Source: Cellulomonas sp. C5510
GTDB taxonomy: Bacteria; Actinomycetota; Actinomycetes; Actinomycetales; Cellulomonadaceae
Direction of reading: 5' to 3'
Length of the DNA: 64,000 nt
Assembly: GCF_019797765.1 (NCBI RefSeq)
Contig: NZ_CP081862.1
Coordinates: forward strand, 3,162,001-3,226,000
In this document: in pieces, positions 7,428 through 17,048 of the stretch
Layout of the letters: each line of letters starts with the position of its first letter
How positions within the stretch are numbered: the stretch's first letter is position 1
The notes under the pieces: model-generated
What the model saw: the letters and a program-made list of their open reading frames with translations, nothing else
Databases searched by the model: none
What the model was told of the DNA's origin: nothing
Translations under genes and position numbers: made by a program

Positions 7428-9914
7428 ATGACGACGACGACGGCGCCGCTCGAGACCTGGCGGGCCGGGTCCGGCCAGCCGGTCTCCGAGGAGACGCTCC
7501 GGCGTATCGACGCCTGGTGGCGCACGGCCAACTACCTGTCGGTGGGCCAGATCTACCTGCTGGACAACCCGCTGCTGCGGGAGCCGCTGACGCGCGACCA
7601 CGTCAAGCCGCGGCTGCTGGGCCACTGGGGCACGACGCCCGGCCTGAACTTCCTGTACGCGCACCTGAACCGCGTCATCGCGGAGCGCGAGCAGTCGACG
7701 CTGTACCTGACGGGCCCGGGCCACGGCGGCCCCGGCCTCGTGGCGAGCGCGTACCTCGACGGCACGTACTCCGAGGTCTACTCCGACATCACCCCCGACG
7801 AGGAGGGCGTGCGCCGGCTGTTCCGGCAGTTCTCCTTCCCCGGCGGCATCCCGAGCCACGTGGCCCCCGAGACTCCCGGCTCCATCCACGAGGGCGGCGA
7901 GCTGGGCTACGCCCTGTCCCACGCGTACGGCGCGGCGTTCGACAACCCCGACCTGCTGGTCGCGGCAGTCGTGGGCGACGGCGAGGCCGAGACCGGCCCG
8001 CTCGCGACGTCCTGGCACTCCAACAAGTTCATCGACCCGGCCAAGGACGGCGTGGTGCTGCCGATCCTGCACCTCAACGGGTACAAGATCGCCAACCCGA
8101 CCGTCCTCGCGCGCATCCCGGAGGAGGAGCTGCTCGACCTCATGCGCGGGTACGGCCACAAGCCGCACCTGTTCGTCGGCGGCTTCGACGGCGAGGACCA
8201 CGCGGCCGTGCACGCCCGCTTCGCGGAGCTGCTGGACGTCGTGCTCGACGAGATCTCCGAGATCAAGGCGCGCGCCGCCGCGGGCGACGACTCGCGCCCG
8301 GCGTGGCCGATGATCATCTTCAAGACGCCCAAGGGCTGGACGTGCCCGCCGGTGATCGACGGCAAGCAGGTCGAGAACTCCTGGCGCTCGCACCAGGTGC
8401 CGCTGGCCAGCGCCCGCGACACCGACGAGCACCTGCACGTCCTCGAGGACTGGCTGAAGTCCTACCGGCCGGAGGAGCTGTTCGAGGCGGACGGCTCCGT
8501 CAAGGCCGACATCACGGCCCTGGCGCCCGGCGGGACGCTGCGGATGAGCGACAACCCGCACGCCAACGGCGGCCTGCTGCTCAAGGACCTGCGGCTGCCG
8601 GACTTCCGCGACTTCGCCGTCGAGGTGCCGGTGCCCGGCGGTTCGATCTCCGAGGCCACCCGCGAGCTCGGCAAGTACCTCACCGAGGTCATCCGGCGGA
8701 ACCCGGACAACTTCCGGATCTTCGGCCCGGACGAGACCGCGTCCAACCGGCTGCAGGCCGTGTTCGACGTGACGGACAAGCAGTGGAACGCCCAGTACCT
8801 GCCGACGGACGCCGACGACCACCTGGCCCGGATGGGCCGCGTGGTCGAGATGCTCTCGGAGCACCAGTGCCAGGGCTGGCTCGAGGGCTACCTGCTGACG
8901 GGCCGGCACGGCCTGATCACCAGCTACGAGGCCTTCATCCACATCGTCGACTCGATGTTCAACCAGCACGCGAAGTGGTTGAAGGTCACCAACCACATCC
9001 CGTGGCGCCGGCCGATCGCGTCGCTGAACTACCTGCTGTCCAGCCACGTCTGGCGCCAGGACCACAACGGGTTCAGCCACCAGGACCCGGGCTTCATCGA
9101 CCACGTGGTCAACAAGAAGGCCGAGATCGTCCGGGTGTACCTGCCGCCGGACGCGAACACCCTGCTGTCGACGTACGACCACTGCCTGCGCAGCCGGCAG
9201 TACGTCAACGTCGTGGTGTCCGGCAAGCAGCCTGCGCCGAACTTCCTCACGATGGACGAGGCCGTCGCGCACTGCACCCGCGGCCTGGGCATCTGGGAGT
9301 GGGCCGGCACCGAGGTCGAGGGCGAGGACCCGGACGTGGTCCTGGGCTGCGCCGGCGACGTGCCGACCCTGGAGGTGCTGGCGGCGGCGCACATCCTGCG
9401 CCAGGAGCTGCCCGACCTCAAGGTGCGGGTGGTCAACGTCGTGGACCTCATGCGCCTGCAGGACGAGCGGGAGCACCCGCACGGCCTGTCGGACCGCGAC
9501 TTCAACACGCTGTTCACGACGGACAAGCCGATCGTGTTCGCGTACCACGGCTACCCGTGGCTGATCCACCGCCTGACGTACCGCCGCAAGGGGCACAAGA
9601 ACCTGCACGTGCGGGGGTACAAGGAGGAGGGCACCACCACGACGCCGTTCGACATGGTGATGCTGAACGACCTCGACCGGTACCACCTGGTCATCGACGT
9701 CATCGACCAGACGCCGTCGCTGGGGTCGAAGTACGCGGGCCTGCGCCAGCGCATGGTGGACGCCCGGCTCCGGGCCCACGACTACACGCGGGCGCACGGC
9801 GAGGACCTGCCGGAGGTGCGTGACTGGGTCTGGCCCGACGCGGGCGAGACCGGCACCGAGGTCGGCGGCCCCCAGCAGAACGCCACCGCCGCGACCGGCG
9901 GTGACAACGAGTAG
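7428..9914 (+). CDS. xfp: Xylulose-5-phosphate/fructose-6-phosphate phosphoketolase
   Basis: An 828-residue thiamine-diphosphate enzyme that splits xylulose-5-P or fructose-6-P with phosphate to give acetyl phosphate plus glyceraldehyde-3-P or erythrose-4-P. Family marks are [16 protein letters not shown] near the N-terminus, [21 protein letters not shown], and the cofactor-binding stretch [19 protein letters not shown]. Later come [15 protein letters not shown] and [11 protein letters not shown]. Length is normal for the family. The ATG at 7428 has GGGGAGAG just upstream. It is followed, across a strong hairpin, by pta and ackA, which use its acetyl phosphate to make acetyl-CoA or ATP and acetate. 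The 261-bp upstream gap must hold its promoter, but I cannot place it with confidence. Confidence 0.96.
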   Translation: MTTTTAPLETWRAGSGQPVSEETLRRIDAWWRTANYLSVGQIYLLDNPLLREPLTRDHVKPRLLGHWGTTPGLNFLYAHLNRVIAEREQSTLYLTGPGHGGPGLVASAYLDGTYSEVYSDITPDEEGVRRLFRQFSFPGGIPSHVAPETPGSIHEGGELGYALSHAYGAAFDNPDLLVAAVVGDGEAETGPLATSWHSNKFIDPAKDGVVLPILHLNGYKIANPTVLARIPEEELLDLMRGYGHKPHLFVGGFDGEDHAAVHARFAELLDVVLDEISEIKARAAAGDDSRPAWPMIIFKTPKGWTCPPVIDGKQVENSWRSHQVPLASARDTDEHLHVLEDWLKSYRPEELFEADGSVKADITALAPGGTLRMSDNPHANGGLLLKDLRLPDFRDFAVEVPVPGGSISEATRELGKYLTEVIRRNPDNFRIFGPDETASNRLQAVFDVTDKQWNAQYLPTDADDHLARMGRVVEMLSEHQCQGWLEGYLLTGRHGLITSYEAFIHIVDSMFNQHAKWLKVTNHIPWRRPIASLNYLLSSHVWRQDHNGFSHQDPGFIDHVVNKKAEIVRVYLPPDANTLLSTYDHCLRSRQYVNVVVSGKQPAPNFLTMDEAVAHCTRGLGIWEWAGTEVEGEDPDVVLGCAGDVPTLEVLAAAHILRQELPDLKVRVVNVVDLMRLQDEREHPHGLSDRDFNTLFTTDKPIVFAYHGYPWLIHRLTYRRKGHKNLHVRGYKEEGTTTTPFDMVMLNDLDRYHLVIDVIDQTPSLGSKYAGLRQRMVDARLRAHDYTRAHGEDLPEVRDWVWPDAGETGTEVGGPQQNATAATGGDNE

Positions 9915-9925
9915 CACCCCCCTCG

Positions 9926-9966
9926 CGGCCGATGGCCCGCACCACCTCGGTGCGGGCCATCGGCCG
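9926..9966. terminator. Hairpin terminator after xfp
   Basis: A perfect 18-bp stem with a five-base loop: CGGCCGATGGCCCGCACC at 9926-9943 pairs with 9949-9966. It lies 11 bases after the xfp stop and has no U-tract, as is usual for GC-rich actinobacterial terminators. It would separate or attenuate xfp from pta-ackA. Confidence 0.8.
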
Positions 9967-10123
9967 TCCGGGACCTAGGTCACACGTCGGGGGCCCGCAC
10001 GGGCCCGGGAGGGCCCGCCGTGGCGACCGTCACCGGCCCTGCGGGCCCACCCGGCCCCTGACGTCCGGCAGAATTCATCCCACCACCCGGCGACACCGCA
10101 CCGACCAGGAAGAAGCCCCACCC

Positions 10124-12205
10124 GTGGCCCGCAGCATCTACGTCACGTCCCCGGAAGGGGACACCGGCAAGTCGACCGTGGCACTCGGCCTCGTCGACCT
10201 GCTGACCCGCACCGTGCAGAGGGTCGGCGTGTTCCGCCCCATCGCCCGGTCCACCGAGACCCCCGACTACGTGCTGGAGCTGCTGCTCGCCCACGACGGC
10301 GTGGACCTCAGCTACGAGGACTGCATCGGCACCACGTACGAGTCCGTGCACGCCGACCCGGAGGCCGCGCTCGCGACCATCGTCCAGCGGTACCACGCGG
10401 TCGCCCGGGCCTGCGACGTCGTCGTGATCGTCGGCACCGACTACACCGACATCGCCGGCCCCGCCGAGCTCGGGTTCAACGCCCGGATCGCCGCGAACCT
10501 CGGCGCCCCGGTGCTGCTGTGCGTCAAGGGCCAGGGCCGCACCCCCGAGGAGGTCCGCCAGGTCGCCGAGGTCGCCGCCGCGGAGCTCGAGGCCGGGCAC
10601 GCCCAGGTGGTCGCGATCGTCGCGAACCGCTGCCGCCCCGAGGACGTCGACGCCGTGCGCGCCGAGCTCGCCACCCGCGCGACCGCGTGGGCGCTGCCGG
10701 AGGACCCGTTCCTCGTGGCCCCGACCGTCCGCCAGCTCATGGAGTCCGTCGGCGGCCGCCTGGTCGGCGGCGACGAGCAGCTGCTGTCCCGCGAGGCCAC
10801 CGAGGTGCTCGTCGGCGCGATGTCCATCGAGCACCTGCTGGAGCGCCTGTCCGACGGCGTCGTCGTCATCGTCCCCGGCGACCGCTCGGACATCCTGCTC
10901 GGCCTGCTCATGGCGCACACCGCCGACGGCTTCCCGTCGCTGTCCGGCATCATCCTCAACGGCGGGTTCGAGCCGCCGGCCATCGTCACCCGCCTGGTCG
11001 ACGGCCTGGGCAGCCGCCTGCCGCTGATCCGCACCGAGCTGGGCACGTTCCGCTCGGCGAGCGAGGCAGCCGGCACCCGCGGCCGCCTCTCCGCGGACTC
11101 GCAGCGCAAGGTCGACACCGCGCTCGCCCTGTTCGAGAAGTACACCGACGCCGAGGAGGCGCTCGCGGCCCTCGAGGTCCCGGCGCCCGACGTCGTGACG
11201 CCGCTGATGTTCGAGTACGAGCTGCTCGACCGGGCCCGGTCGGACCGCAAGCACATCGTGCTCCCCGAGGGCAACGACGACCGCATCCTGCGGGCCGCCT
11301 CCACGCTGCTCCAGCGCGAGGTCGCGGACCTGACGATCCTCGGCGACGAGACCGCGATCCGGACCCGCGCGACCGAGCTCGGCCTCAACCTCGCGGCCGC
11401 GACGGTCGTCGACCCGAAGTCCGGCGACCTGCTGGAGCGGTTCGCCGCCGAGTACACCGAGATGCGCAAGCACAAGGGCATGACGGTGGAGCGCGCCCGG
11501 GAGATCGTGTCCTCGGTGTCGTACTTCGGCACGATGATGGTGCAGCTCGGCCTCGCGGACGGCATGGTGTCCGGAGCCGCCCACACCACGGCCCACACCA
11601 TCAAGCCGTCCTTCGAGATCATCAAGACCGTGCCCGGCACCTCCGTGGTGTCGTCGGTGTTCCTCATGTGCCTCGAGGACCGCGTGCTCGTCTACGGCGA
11701 CTGCGCCGTGAACCCGGACCCGACGGCCGAGCAGCTCGCGGACATCGCGATCTCGTCGGCCGCCACCGCCGCGCAGTTCGGGATCGAGCCGCGGATCGCG
11801 ATGCTGTCGTACTCCACGGGCATGTCCGGCTCGGGCGCCGACGTCGACAAGGTCCGCACCGCGACCGAGCTGGTCCGCGAGCGCCGCCCCGACCTCAACG
11901 TCGAGGGGCCGATCCAGTACGACGCCGCGGTGGACGCCTCGGTGGCCCGCACGAAGATGCCCGACTCCGACGTGGCCGGCCGGGCGACCGTGTTCGTGTT
12001 CCCCGACCTCAACACCGGCAACAACACGTACAAGGCCGTGCAGCGGTCCGCCGGGGCCGTCGCGGTCGGGCCCGTGCTCCAGGGCCTGCGCAAGCCCGTG
12101 AACGACCTGTCCCGGGGCGCCCTGGTGCAGGACATCGTCAACACCGTCGCCATCACGGCGATCCAGGCCCAGGCCATGGGCGCGACCTCGGAAGGCACGA
12201 AGTGA
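10124..12205 (+). CDS. pta: Phosphate acetyltransferase (long form)
   Basis: A 693-residue enzyme that interconverts acetyl phosphate and acetyl-CoA. It has the three-part long Pta layout: a P-loop-like N-terminal domain opening with IYVTSPEGDTGKSTVALGLV (residues about 4-23), a middle DRTGG-type domain (about 215-330), and the catalytic domain from about 365, beginning DRARSDRKHIVLPEGNDDRI. It contains GMVSGAAHTTAHTIKP and MLSYSTGMSGSG, typical of the catalytic site. The GTG at 10124 has CCAGGAAGAAG nine bases upstream and starts exactly at the P-loop domain. Its stop overlaps the ackA start by four bases, so the two are translationally coupled. It acts with the upstream phosphoketolase. Confidence 0.96.
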   Translation: MARSIYVTSPEGDTGKSTVALGLVDLLTRTVQRVGVFRPIARSTETPDYVLELLLAHDGVDLSYEDCIGTTYESVHADPEAALATIVQRYHAVARACDVVVIVGTDYTDIAGPAELGFNARIAANLGAPVLLCVKGQGRTPEEVRQVAEVAAAELEAGHAQVVAIVANRCRPEDVDAVRAELATRATAWALPEDPFLVAPTVRQLMESVGGRLVGGDEQLLSREATEVLVGAMSIEHLLERLSDGVVVIVPGDRSDILLGLLMAHTADGFPSLSGIILNGGFEPPAIVTRLVDGLGSRLPLIRTELGTFRSASEAAGTRGRLSADSQRKVDTALALFEKYTDAEEALAALEVPAPDVVTPLMFEYELLDRARSDRKHIVLPEGNDDRILRAASTLLQREVADLTILGDETAIRTRATELGLNLAAATVVDPKSGDLLERFAAEYTEMRKHKGMTVERAREIVSSVSYFGTMMVQLGLADGMVSGAAHTTAHTIKPSFEIIKTVPGTSVVSSVFLMCLEDRVLVYGDCAVNPDPTAEQLADIAISSAATAAQFGIEPRIAMLSYSTGMSGSGADVDKVRTATELVRERRPDLNVEGPIQYDAAVDASVARTKMPDSDVAGRATVFVFPDLNTGNNTYKAVQRSAGAVAVGPVLQGLRKPVNDLSRGALVQDIVNTVAITAIQAQAMGATSEGTK

Positions 12206-13389
12206 ACACGGTCCTCGTCATCAACTCCGGCTCCTCGTCGATCAAGTACCAGCTGGTCGACGTCACCAGCGGCGAGGCCCTCGCCTCCGGGATCGTGGAG
12301 CGCATCGGCCTCGACGTCGGCAAGGTGAAGCACGAGGGCCCCTCCGGCACCACGGTGCTCGAGCAGCCGGTGCCCGACCACGAGACCGGCATGCGCGTCG
12401 TCCTGGACCTGTTCGAGCAGCAGGGGCCGCAGCTCCGCGAGGAGGACCTGACGGCCGTCGGCCACCGCGTCGTCCAGGGCGGCGACGTCTTCGACGGCCC
12501 CGCCGTCGTGGACGACGAGGTGCTCGCGCAGATCGACGCCCTGTCCCCCCTCGCCCCGCTGCACAACCCGGCGCACGTGGCGGGCCTCAAGGCGGCGCGG
12601 CACGCGTTCCCGAACGTCCCGCACGTGGCCGTCTTCGACACGGCGTTCCACCGCACCATGCCCCCGGCCGCGTACACGTACGCCATCGACCGGGAGGTCG
12701 CCGAGCGCTACAAGATCCGCCGCTACGGGGCGCACGGCACGTCGCACCTGTACGTGTCCCGTGCCACCGCCGAGTTCCTCGGCAAGGACGTCACCGAGCT
12801 CAACACGATCGTGCTGCACCTCGGCAACGGCGCCTCCGCGTCGGCCGTGCGCGGCGGGGAGTGCATCGACACCTCGATGGGCCTGACCCCGCTCGAGGGC
12901 CTGGTCATGGGCACGCGGTCCGGGGACATCGACCCGGCCGTGCTGTTCCACCTGGCCCGTGTCGGCGGCTACACCATCGACGACCTGGACGAGCTGCTCA
13001 ACCGGAAGTCCGGGATGCTCGGCCTGTCCGGCTACACCGACATGCGCGACGTGCACGACGCGGTCGCGGCGGGCGACGAGCGCGTGAAGACCGCCCTGGA
13101 CGTCTACTACCACCGCATCAAGGGCTACGTCGGCAAGTACTACGCCGAGCTCGGCCACGTCGACGTCATCACGTTCACCGCCGGCATCGGGGAGAACGAC
13201 GACATCGTCCGCCTCAACGCCCTGCAGGGCCTGGAGCGCCTGGGCATCCAGGTCGACCCGGAGCGCAACGAGGGCCGCAAGAAGCAGCCGACGGTCATCT
13301 CCCCCGACGGAGCGGAGGTCACCGTGCTCGTGATCCCCACCAACGAGGAGCTCGAGATCGCCCGGCAGGCGGTCGCGACGATCGCCTGA
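12202..13389 (+). CDS. ackA: Acetate kinase
   Basis: A 395-residue kinase converting acetyl phosphate and ADP to acetate and ATP. Signature regions are VLVINSGSSSIKYQL at the N-terminus, GHRVVQGGDVF, FDTAFHRTMPP, RRYGAHGTSHLYVS, HLGNGASASAV and the end motif FTAGIGENDDIVR. Length is normal. Its GTG overlaps the pta stop (GTGA), with GGAAGG upstream. It completes the phosphoketolase-Pta-Ack branch, an energy-yielding acetate route. A strong terminator follows 14 bases after the stop. Confidence 0.97.
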   Translation: MNTVLVINSGSSSIKYQLVDVTSGEALASGIVERIGLDVGKVKHEGPSGTTVLEQPVPDHETGMRVVLDLFEQQGPQLREEDLTAVGHRVVQGGDVFDGPAVVDDEVLAQIDALSPLAPLHNPAHVAGLKAARHAFPNVPHVAVFDTAFHRTMPPAAYTYAIDREVAERYKIRRYGAHGTSHLYVSRATAEFLGKDVTELNTIVLHLGNGASASAVRGGECIDTSMGLTPLEGLVMGTRSGDIDPAVLFHLARVGGYTIDDLDELLNRKSGMLGLSGYTDMRDVHDAVAAGDERVKTALDVYYHRIKGYVGKYYAELGHVDVITFTAGIGENDDIVRLNALQGLERLGIQVDPERNEGRKKQPTVISPDGAEVTVLVIPTNEELEIARQAVATIA

Positions 13390-13402
13390 CGGCACCCGCC
13401 GA

Positions 13403-13446
13403 CGCGAGGGCCCGGCACCGGATCCGTCCGGTGCCGGGCCCTCGCG
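13403..13446. terminator. Hairpin terminator after ackA
   Basis: A perfect 20-bp stem (13403-13422 with 13427-13446) and a four-base loop, 14 bases after the ackA stop. No U-tract. It probably ends the pta-ackA transcript. Confidence 0.85.
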
Positions 13447-13463
13447 CGTCGGGACACGAAGCC

Positions 13464-13500
13464 GTCCGCACTCCGGACGTCATCCGTCCGCCGTGCGGAC
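13464..13500. promoter_or_regulatory. Inverted repeat upstream of the diguanylate cyclase gene
   Basis: GTCCGCAC at 13464-13471 is repeated inverted as GTGCGGAC at 13493-13500, with a 21-base spacer. It lies between the ackA terminator and the next start codon. A smaller inverted repeat, ATACC-TCC-GGTAT, overlaps the start codon itself (13542-13554). Either could bind a regulator; nothing identifies one. Confidence 0.3.
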
Positions 13501-13552
13501 TTCACCCGATCGATGCCTCCAGGCACCCGTCCGGGTACCCGATACCTCCGGT

Positions 13553-15250
13553 ATGACGACTGCCCGAGCGGCGCAGCCGGGTGGCCTGCCCGACTGGCGC
13601 TCGGAGCTCGACCGGATCGACCGGCTCTGCGACGCAGCCCCCGCACTCTGCGTCGCCGCCCTGCCCGACCTGCTGGACCGGGCGCAGGCGGAGGGCGCCG
13701 TGCCGGTGGAGGTCGAGCTCGAGTACAACGGCGGCTGGGCGCACCACCTCGTAGGGGACGACGCGCTGGCACTCGCCGCGATGGAGCGCGCCCTCGCGCT
13801 GGCGACGTCCCACGGCCTGCGCTCCTGGGAGGGCCGGGTGCTGCAGGGGCTCGCGGCGGTCTACAACGGCTTCGGCGACAACCTCTCGGCCCTGGAGTTC
13901 CTGGAGCGGTCGCTGGCGATCCGCCGCGAGCTCGACGACACCGAGGGCCTCGCCGCCGCGCTGAACAACCTCGCGGACACGTACATCTCCATGGGCCGGT
14001 TCCCGGAGAAGGCCCGCGAGCTCCTGGACGAGGCGGCGACGCTCTGGCCGCTGCTCGACCGCCCCGACGGCACGTGCGCGACGCTGTCCGGCCTGGCCAA
14101 GCTCGACACCGACGAGTCCGAGGCCCTCGCGTCGGCCGACCCGGCGCGCGCCCGGGTGCTGGCCGACCGCGCCGTCTCGCTCGCGACCCGCGGCATGCTC
14201 GCCGCGCAGGACGGCAACCCGCGCATGGCCGCCGAGGCGCAGATCCGCCTCGCCCGAGCGCACATGGCCCGCGGCGACCTCGCCGCCGCCGAACGGGCCC
14301 TCGAGGACGTCGCGGTGGTGCTCCCCGAGATCGCCGCCCGGTACCTGACCATCCGCTACCACGCCGCCCACGGACGTCTCCGGCGGCTGCGCGGGGACCA
14401 CGCCGCGGCCCGCGCCACGCTCTCCGCCGGCCTGCTGCTGACCGAGCAGACGCTGCGCCCGATGGAGCGCGCCGACCTCCTGCTCGAGCTGGTCCAGGTG
14501 CACGAGGACACCGGCGACCTGCGCGCGGCGCTGCAGACCCACCGCCGCTACCACGAGGCCGTGATGCTGCAGCGCGACGCCGCCGCCGAGCGACGCGGCA
14601 TCGTCGTCAACGCCCAGCTCGAGGTGGAGCGTGTACGCCGGTCGCGGGACCAGGCCCGCAAGCGGCTCGCGGAGCTCGCGGCGCTGAACGAGACCCTGCA
14701 GCACGACGCCGCTCACGACCCGCTGACCGGGCTGCTCAACCGCCGCGGCCTCGACGCGATCCTCGCCGCGCGGCTCGGGCAGGAGGAGGGCGTCGCCTAC
14801 GTCGTGGCGGACATCGACCTGTTCAAGTCCGTCAACGACCAGCACTCCCACCCGGTCGGCGACGAGGTGCTGCGTCGCGTCGCCCAGATCATGACCGGGG
14901 CGGTCCGGGTCGGGGACGTCGTGGCCCGGATCGGCGGCGAGGAGTTCACGCTGGTGCTGCTCGACTCGCCGCTCGAGCAGGCCCGGACGGTGTGCGAGCG
15001 GATCCGCGGCACCATCGCCGGCTACCCGTGGCACGAGCTGTCGCCGCAGCTGCGCGTCACGCTCAGCCTGGGCGGCGCGATGGCGGCGACCGGCGAGTCC
15101 GCCCACGCCCTGGCCGCCCGCGCCGACGCGGCGCTGTACCGCGCGAAGCGCCAGGGCCGCAACCGCGTGCACTTCTCCGAGGACCCGGAGCCGGCCACCG
15201 CGCTGCCGACGCCCCCCGCCCCGCCACCGGAGGCGGTGCGCGCCGGCTGA
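13553..15250 (+). CDS. TPR-GGDEF diguanylate cyclase
   Basis: A 565-residue cytoplasmic signalling protein. Residues about 20-350 are helical tetratricopeptide-like repeats, for example LQGLAAVYNGFGDNLSALE and ALNNLADTYISMGRFPEKAR. A charged helical linker follows (about 350-390), then a GGDEF domain beginning HDAAHDPLTGLLNRRGLD. The active loop is GGEEF at 461-465, and an intact product-inhibition site RVGD lies at 452-455, five residues ahead, so it should make cyclic-di-GMP and be feedback-inhibited. Metal residues are present in DIDLFKSVND. No membrane helix or EAL domain is seen. The ATG at 13553 has no Shine-Dalgarno. The TPR part probably senses a protein partner; the signal is unknown. 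Confidence 0.9.
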   Translation: MTTARAAQPGGLPDWRSELDRIDRLCDAAPALCVAALPDLLDRAQAEGAVPVEVELEYNGGWAHHLVGDDALALAAMERALALATSHGLRSWEGRVLQGLAAVYNGFGDNLSALEFLERSLAIRRELDDTEGLAAALNNLADTYISMGRFPEKARELLDEAATLWPLLDRPDGTCATLSGLAKLDTDESEALASADPARARVLADRAVSLATRGMLAAQDGNPRMAAEAQIRLARAHMARGDLAAAERALEDVAVVLPEIAARYLTIRYHAAHGRLRRLRGDHAAARATLSAGLLLTEQTLRPMERADLLLELVQVHEDTGDLRAALQTHRRYHEAVMLQRDAAAERRGIVVNAQLEVERVRRSRDQARKRLAELAALNETLQHDAAHDPLTGLLNRRGLDAILAARLGQEEGVAYVVADIDLFKSVNDQHSHPVGDEVLRRVAQIMTGAVRVGDVVARIGGEEFTLVLLDSPLEQARTVCERIRGTIAGYPWHELSPQLRVTLSLGGAMAATGESAHALAARADAALYRAKRQGRNRVHFSEDPEPATALPTPPAPPPEAVRAG

Positions 15251-15260
15251 CCCCGCCGCG

Positions 15261-16898
15261 TCAGCGCAGCCGGAGGCGTCGCGCGAGACGCAGCGCCGCC
15301 GTCACCTGGGCGGTCCACCGCTCGGGCGGCCCGGAGAGCACCCGTCCCGGACCCGCCGGCGGCACGACGGTGCGCCCCGCGAGGCGCACGCCGTGCACGC
15401 CGCGCTGGACCGCGACCGTGCGCGTCGCTGTCAGCGCCAGCAGGCCCTCGCGGCCGTGCCGCCGGCCCCAGCCGGAGTCCCCGCGGCCGCCCTGCGGAGC
15501 CGCGACCGAGCCCCACGACGCCTGGTAGCCGTCGTTGACGGCGACGGAGCCCGCCCGCAGCCGCGCCGCGAGCGCCTCCCCCCGGCGCGCGGACCGCGTC
15601 CAGATGCTCGCGTGCAGCGCGTACGCCGAGTCGTCGGCCGCCGCGACCGCCTCGTCGTCCGACGCCACCCGCTGCACCGCCACGACCGGCCCGAACGTCT
15701 CCTCCCGGAACGCGCGGGCCGCGTCCCCGACGCCCTCCAGCACGGTCGGCTCGTACACGTACGGGCCCAGGTCCGTCCGGTGCCGGCCCCCGGCCAGCAC
15801 CCGCGCCCCGCCCGACAGCGCGTCCTCGACGTGCTCCACGACGCGGGCGAGCTGCTCGGCGGAGGTCAGGGACCCGATGTCCGACCGGTAGTCCAGCCCC
15901 ACGCCGACGCGCAGGGCGCGCGTCCGCCGCACGAACGCCGCCAGGAACGCGTCCGCGACGGCCTCGTGCACCAGCAGCCGCTCCACCGACACGCAGAGCT
16001 GGCCCGTCCCGCCGAAGCACGCCCGCACCGCCCCCTCCGCCGCTGCCTCCACGTCGACGTCGTCCGCCACGTACAGCGCGTTCTTGCCGCCGAGCTCCAG
16101 CGTGGTGGGCACCAGCCGCTCCCCCGCGCGCGCCGCGACCACCCGGCCGGTGCCCGTGGAGCCGGTGAAGACCAGGTGGTCGACGTGGTCGGCGACGGCG
16201 GCGCCCACGACCGGCCCGTCGCCGAGCACCACCTGCACCAGCCCGGGCGGCATCCCGGCGTCCTCGAGCAGCTCCACCGCCCACAGCGCCGTCAGCGGCG
16301 TCTGGGGGTCCGGACGCAGCAGCACGGCGTCGCCGGCGGCGAGCGCCGGCAGCACGTCGCCGAGCGTCAGGCTGAGCGGGTAGTTCCACGGTGCGACGAC
16401 GCCGACCACCCCGACCGGGTCGTGCCGGACCCGCACCGACGTCAGCCCCGGGACGAGCCCCGGCCGCCGCTCGGGCGCGAGCAGCGCCGGCGCCCGCAGG
16501 CCCAGGTGCCGGGCGACGAGCGCGACGTCCGCGACCTCCTCGAACGCCGCGGCCCGCGCCTTGCCGTTCTCCAGCTGCACCAGGTCCAGCACGTCGCTCT
16601 GCCGGGACAGCAGCAGGTCGTGCACGCGCAGCAGCAGCCCCGCCCGCCGCCGGGCCGGGACCGCCGCCCACCGGCGCTGCGCGGCCCGGGCGGCGCGGGC
16701 GGCGCGGGCCACGTCGGCGGGCGTGGACGCGGGCAGCGTCGCGAGGGGCGCGCGGGTCCAGGGCGCGTGGTGCGTCACCGTGCCCGCGCCCGCCGACGTC
16801 ACCACCCGCCGGGCGAGGTCGCGCAGGTCGTCCGGCTCGAGCACCAGGGTGGCGAGCGGGTCGGTCTCCGGGTCCAGGACGCCGTGGTCGGGCACCAT
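15261..16898 (-). CDS. Aldehyde dehydrogenase (probable succinate-semialdehyde dehydrogenase)
   Basis: A 545-residue NAD(P)-dependent aldehyde dehydrogenase. Visible motifs are VGVVAPWNYPLSL (cofactor and substrate tunnel), VFTGSTGTGR (Rossmann loop), LELGGKNALYV with the general-base glutamate, and CFGGTGQLCVSVERL with the catalytic cysteine in GQLC. Near the end are EETFGPVVAVQRV and AGSVAVNDGYQ. The similarity pattern is closest to the actinobacterial succinic-semialdehyde dehydrogenase (GabD2-like) group, but the true substrate is uncertain. It stands alone: a convergent neighbour lies 10 bp away and ptsI is 150 bp upstream on the same strand. A 10-bp tandem repeat lies upstream of its ATG. 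Confidence 0.85.
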   Translation of the reverse strand: MVPDHGVLDPETDPLATLVLEPDDLRDLARRVVTSAGAGTVTHHAPWTRAPLATLPASTPADVARAARAARAAQRRWAAVPARRRAGLLLRVHDLLLSRQSDVLDLVQLENGKARAAAFEEVADVALVARHLGLRAPALLAPERRPGLVPGLTSVRVRHDPVGVVGVVAPWNYPLSLTLGDVLPALAAGDAVLLRPDPQTPLTALWAVELLEDAGMPPGLVQVVLGDGPVVGAAVADHVDHLVFTGSTGTGRVVAARAGERLVPTTLELGGKNALYVADDVDVEAAAEGAVRACFGGTGQLCVSVERLLVHEAVADAFLAAFVRRTRALRVGVGLDYRSDIGSLTSAEQLARVVEHVEDALSGGARVLAGGRHRTDLGPYVYEPTVLEGVGDAARAFREETFGPVVAVQRVASDDEAVAAADDSAYALHASIWTRSARRGEALAARLRAGSVAVNDGYQASWGSVAAPQGGRGDSGWGRRHGREGLLALTATRTVAVQRGVHGVRLAGRTVVPPAGPGRVLSGPPERWTAQVTAALRLARRLRLR

Positions 16899-16935
16899 GC
16901 GCGCCAGGGTACGCGCGCGCCCCGCGGGCGTCGCC

Positions 16936-16994
16936 GGGCCGCACCGGGCCGCACCCGCCGCACGCGGCCGCACCGAGCCGCACCGGGCCGCACC
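16936..16994. repeat. Six-copy 10-bp tandem repeat (GGGCCGCACC type)
   Basis: Units of GGGCCGCACC with small changes run back to back between ptsI and the aldehyde dehydrogenase gene, ending 38 bases before that gene's start. It lies in the only space available for that gene's promoter, so copy number could affect expression. This could also be slippage-generated filler. Confidence 0.6.
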
Positions 16995-17048
16995 GGCCAC
17001 GTCGGGACACGCCCTGGTGCCGCCGGGCCCCGCCGCGCGGCCGGCGCG

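Noticed and set aside
2680..9917. Very long open frames opposite the ABC, xfp and other genes (up to about 1,200 codons on the minus strand).
   Set aside because: Their translations are Arg/Gly/Ala/Pro or Val/Asp/Gly/Arg-rich without domains, and they mirror real genes. In DNA of this GC content such frames arise from codon bias.
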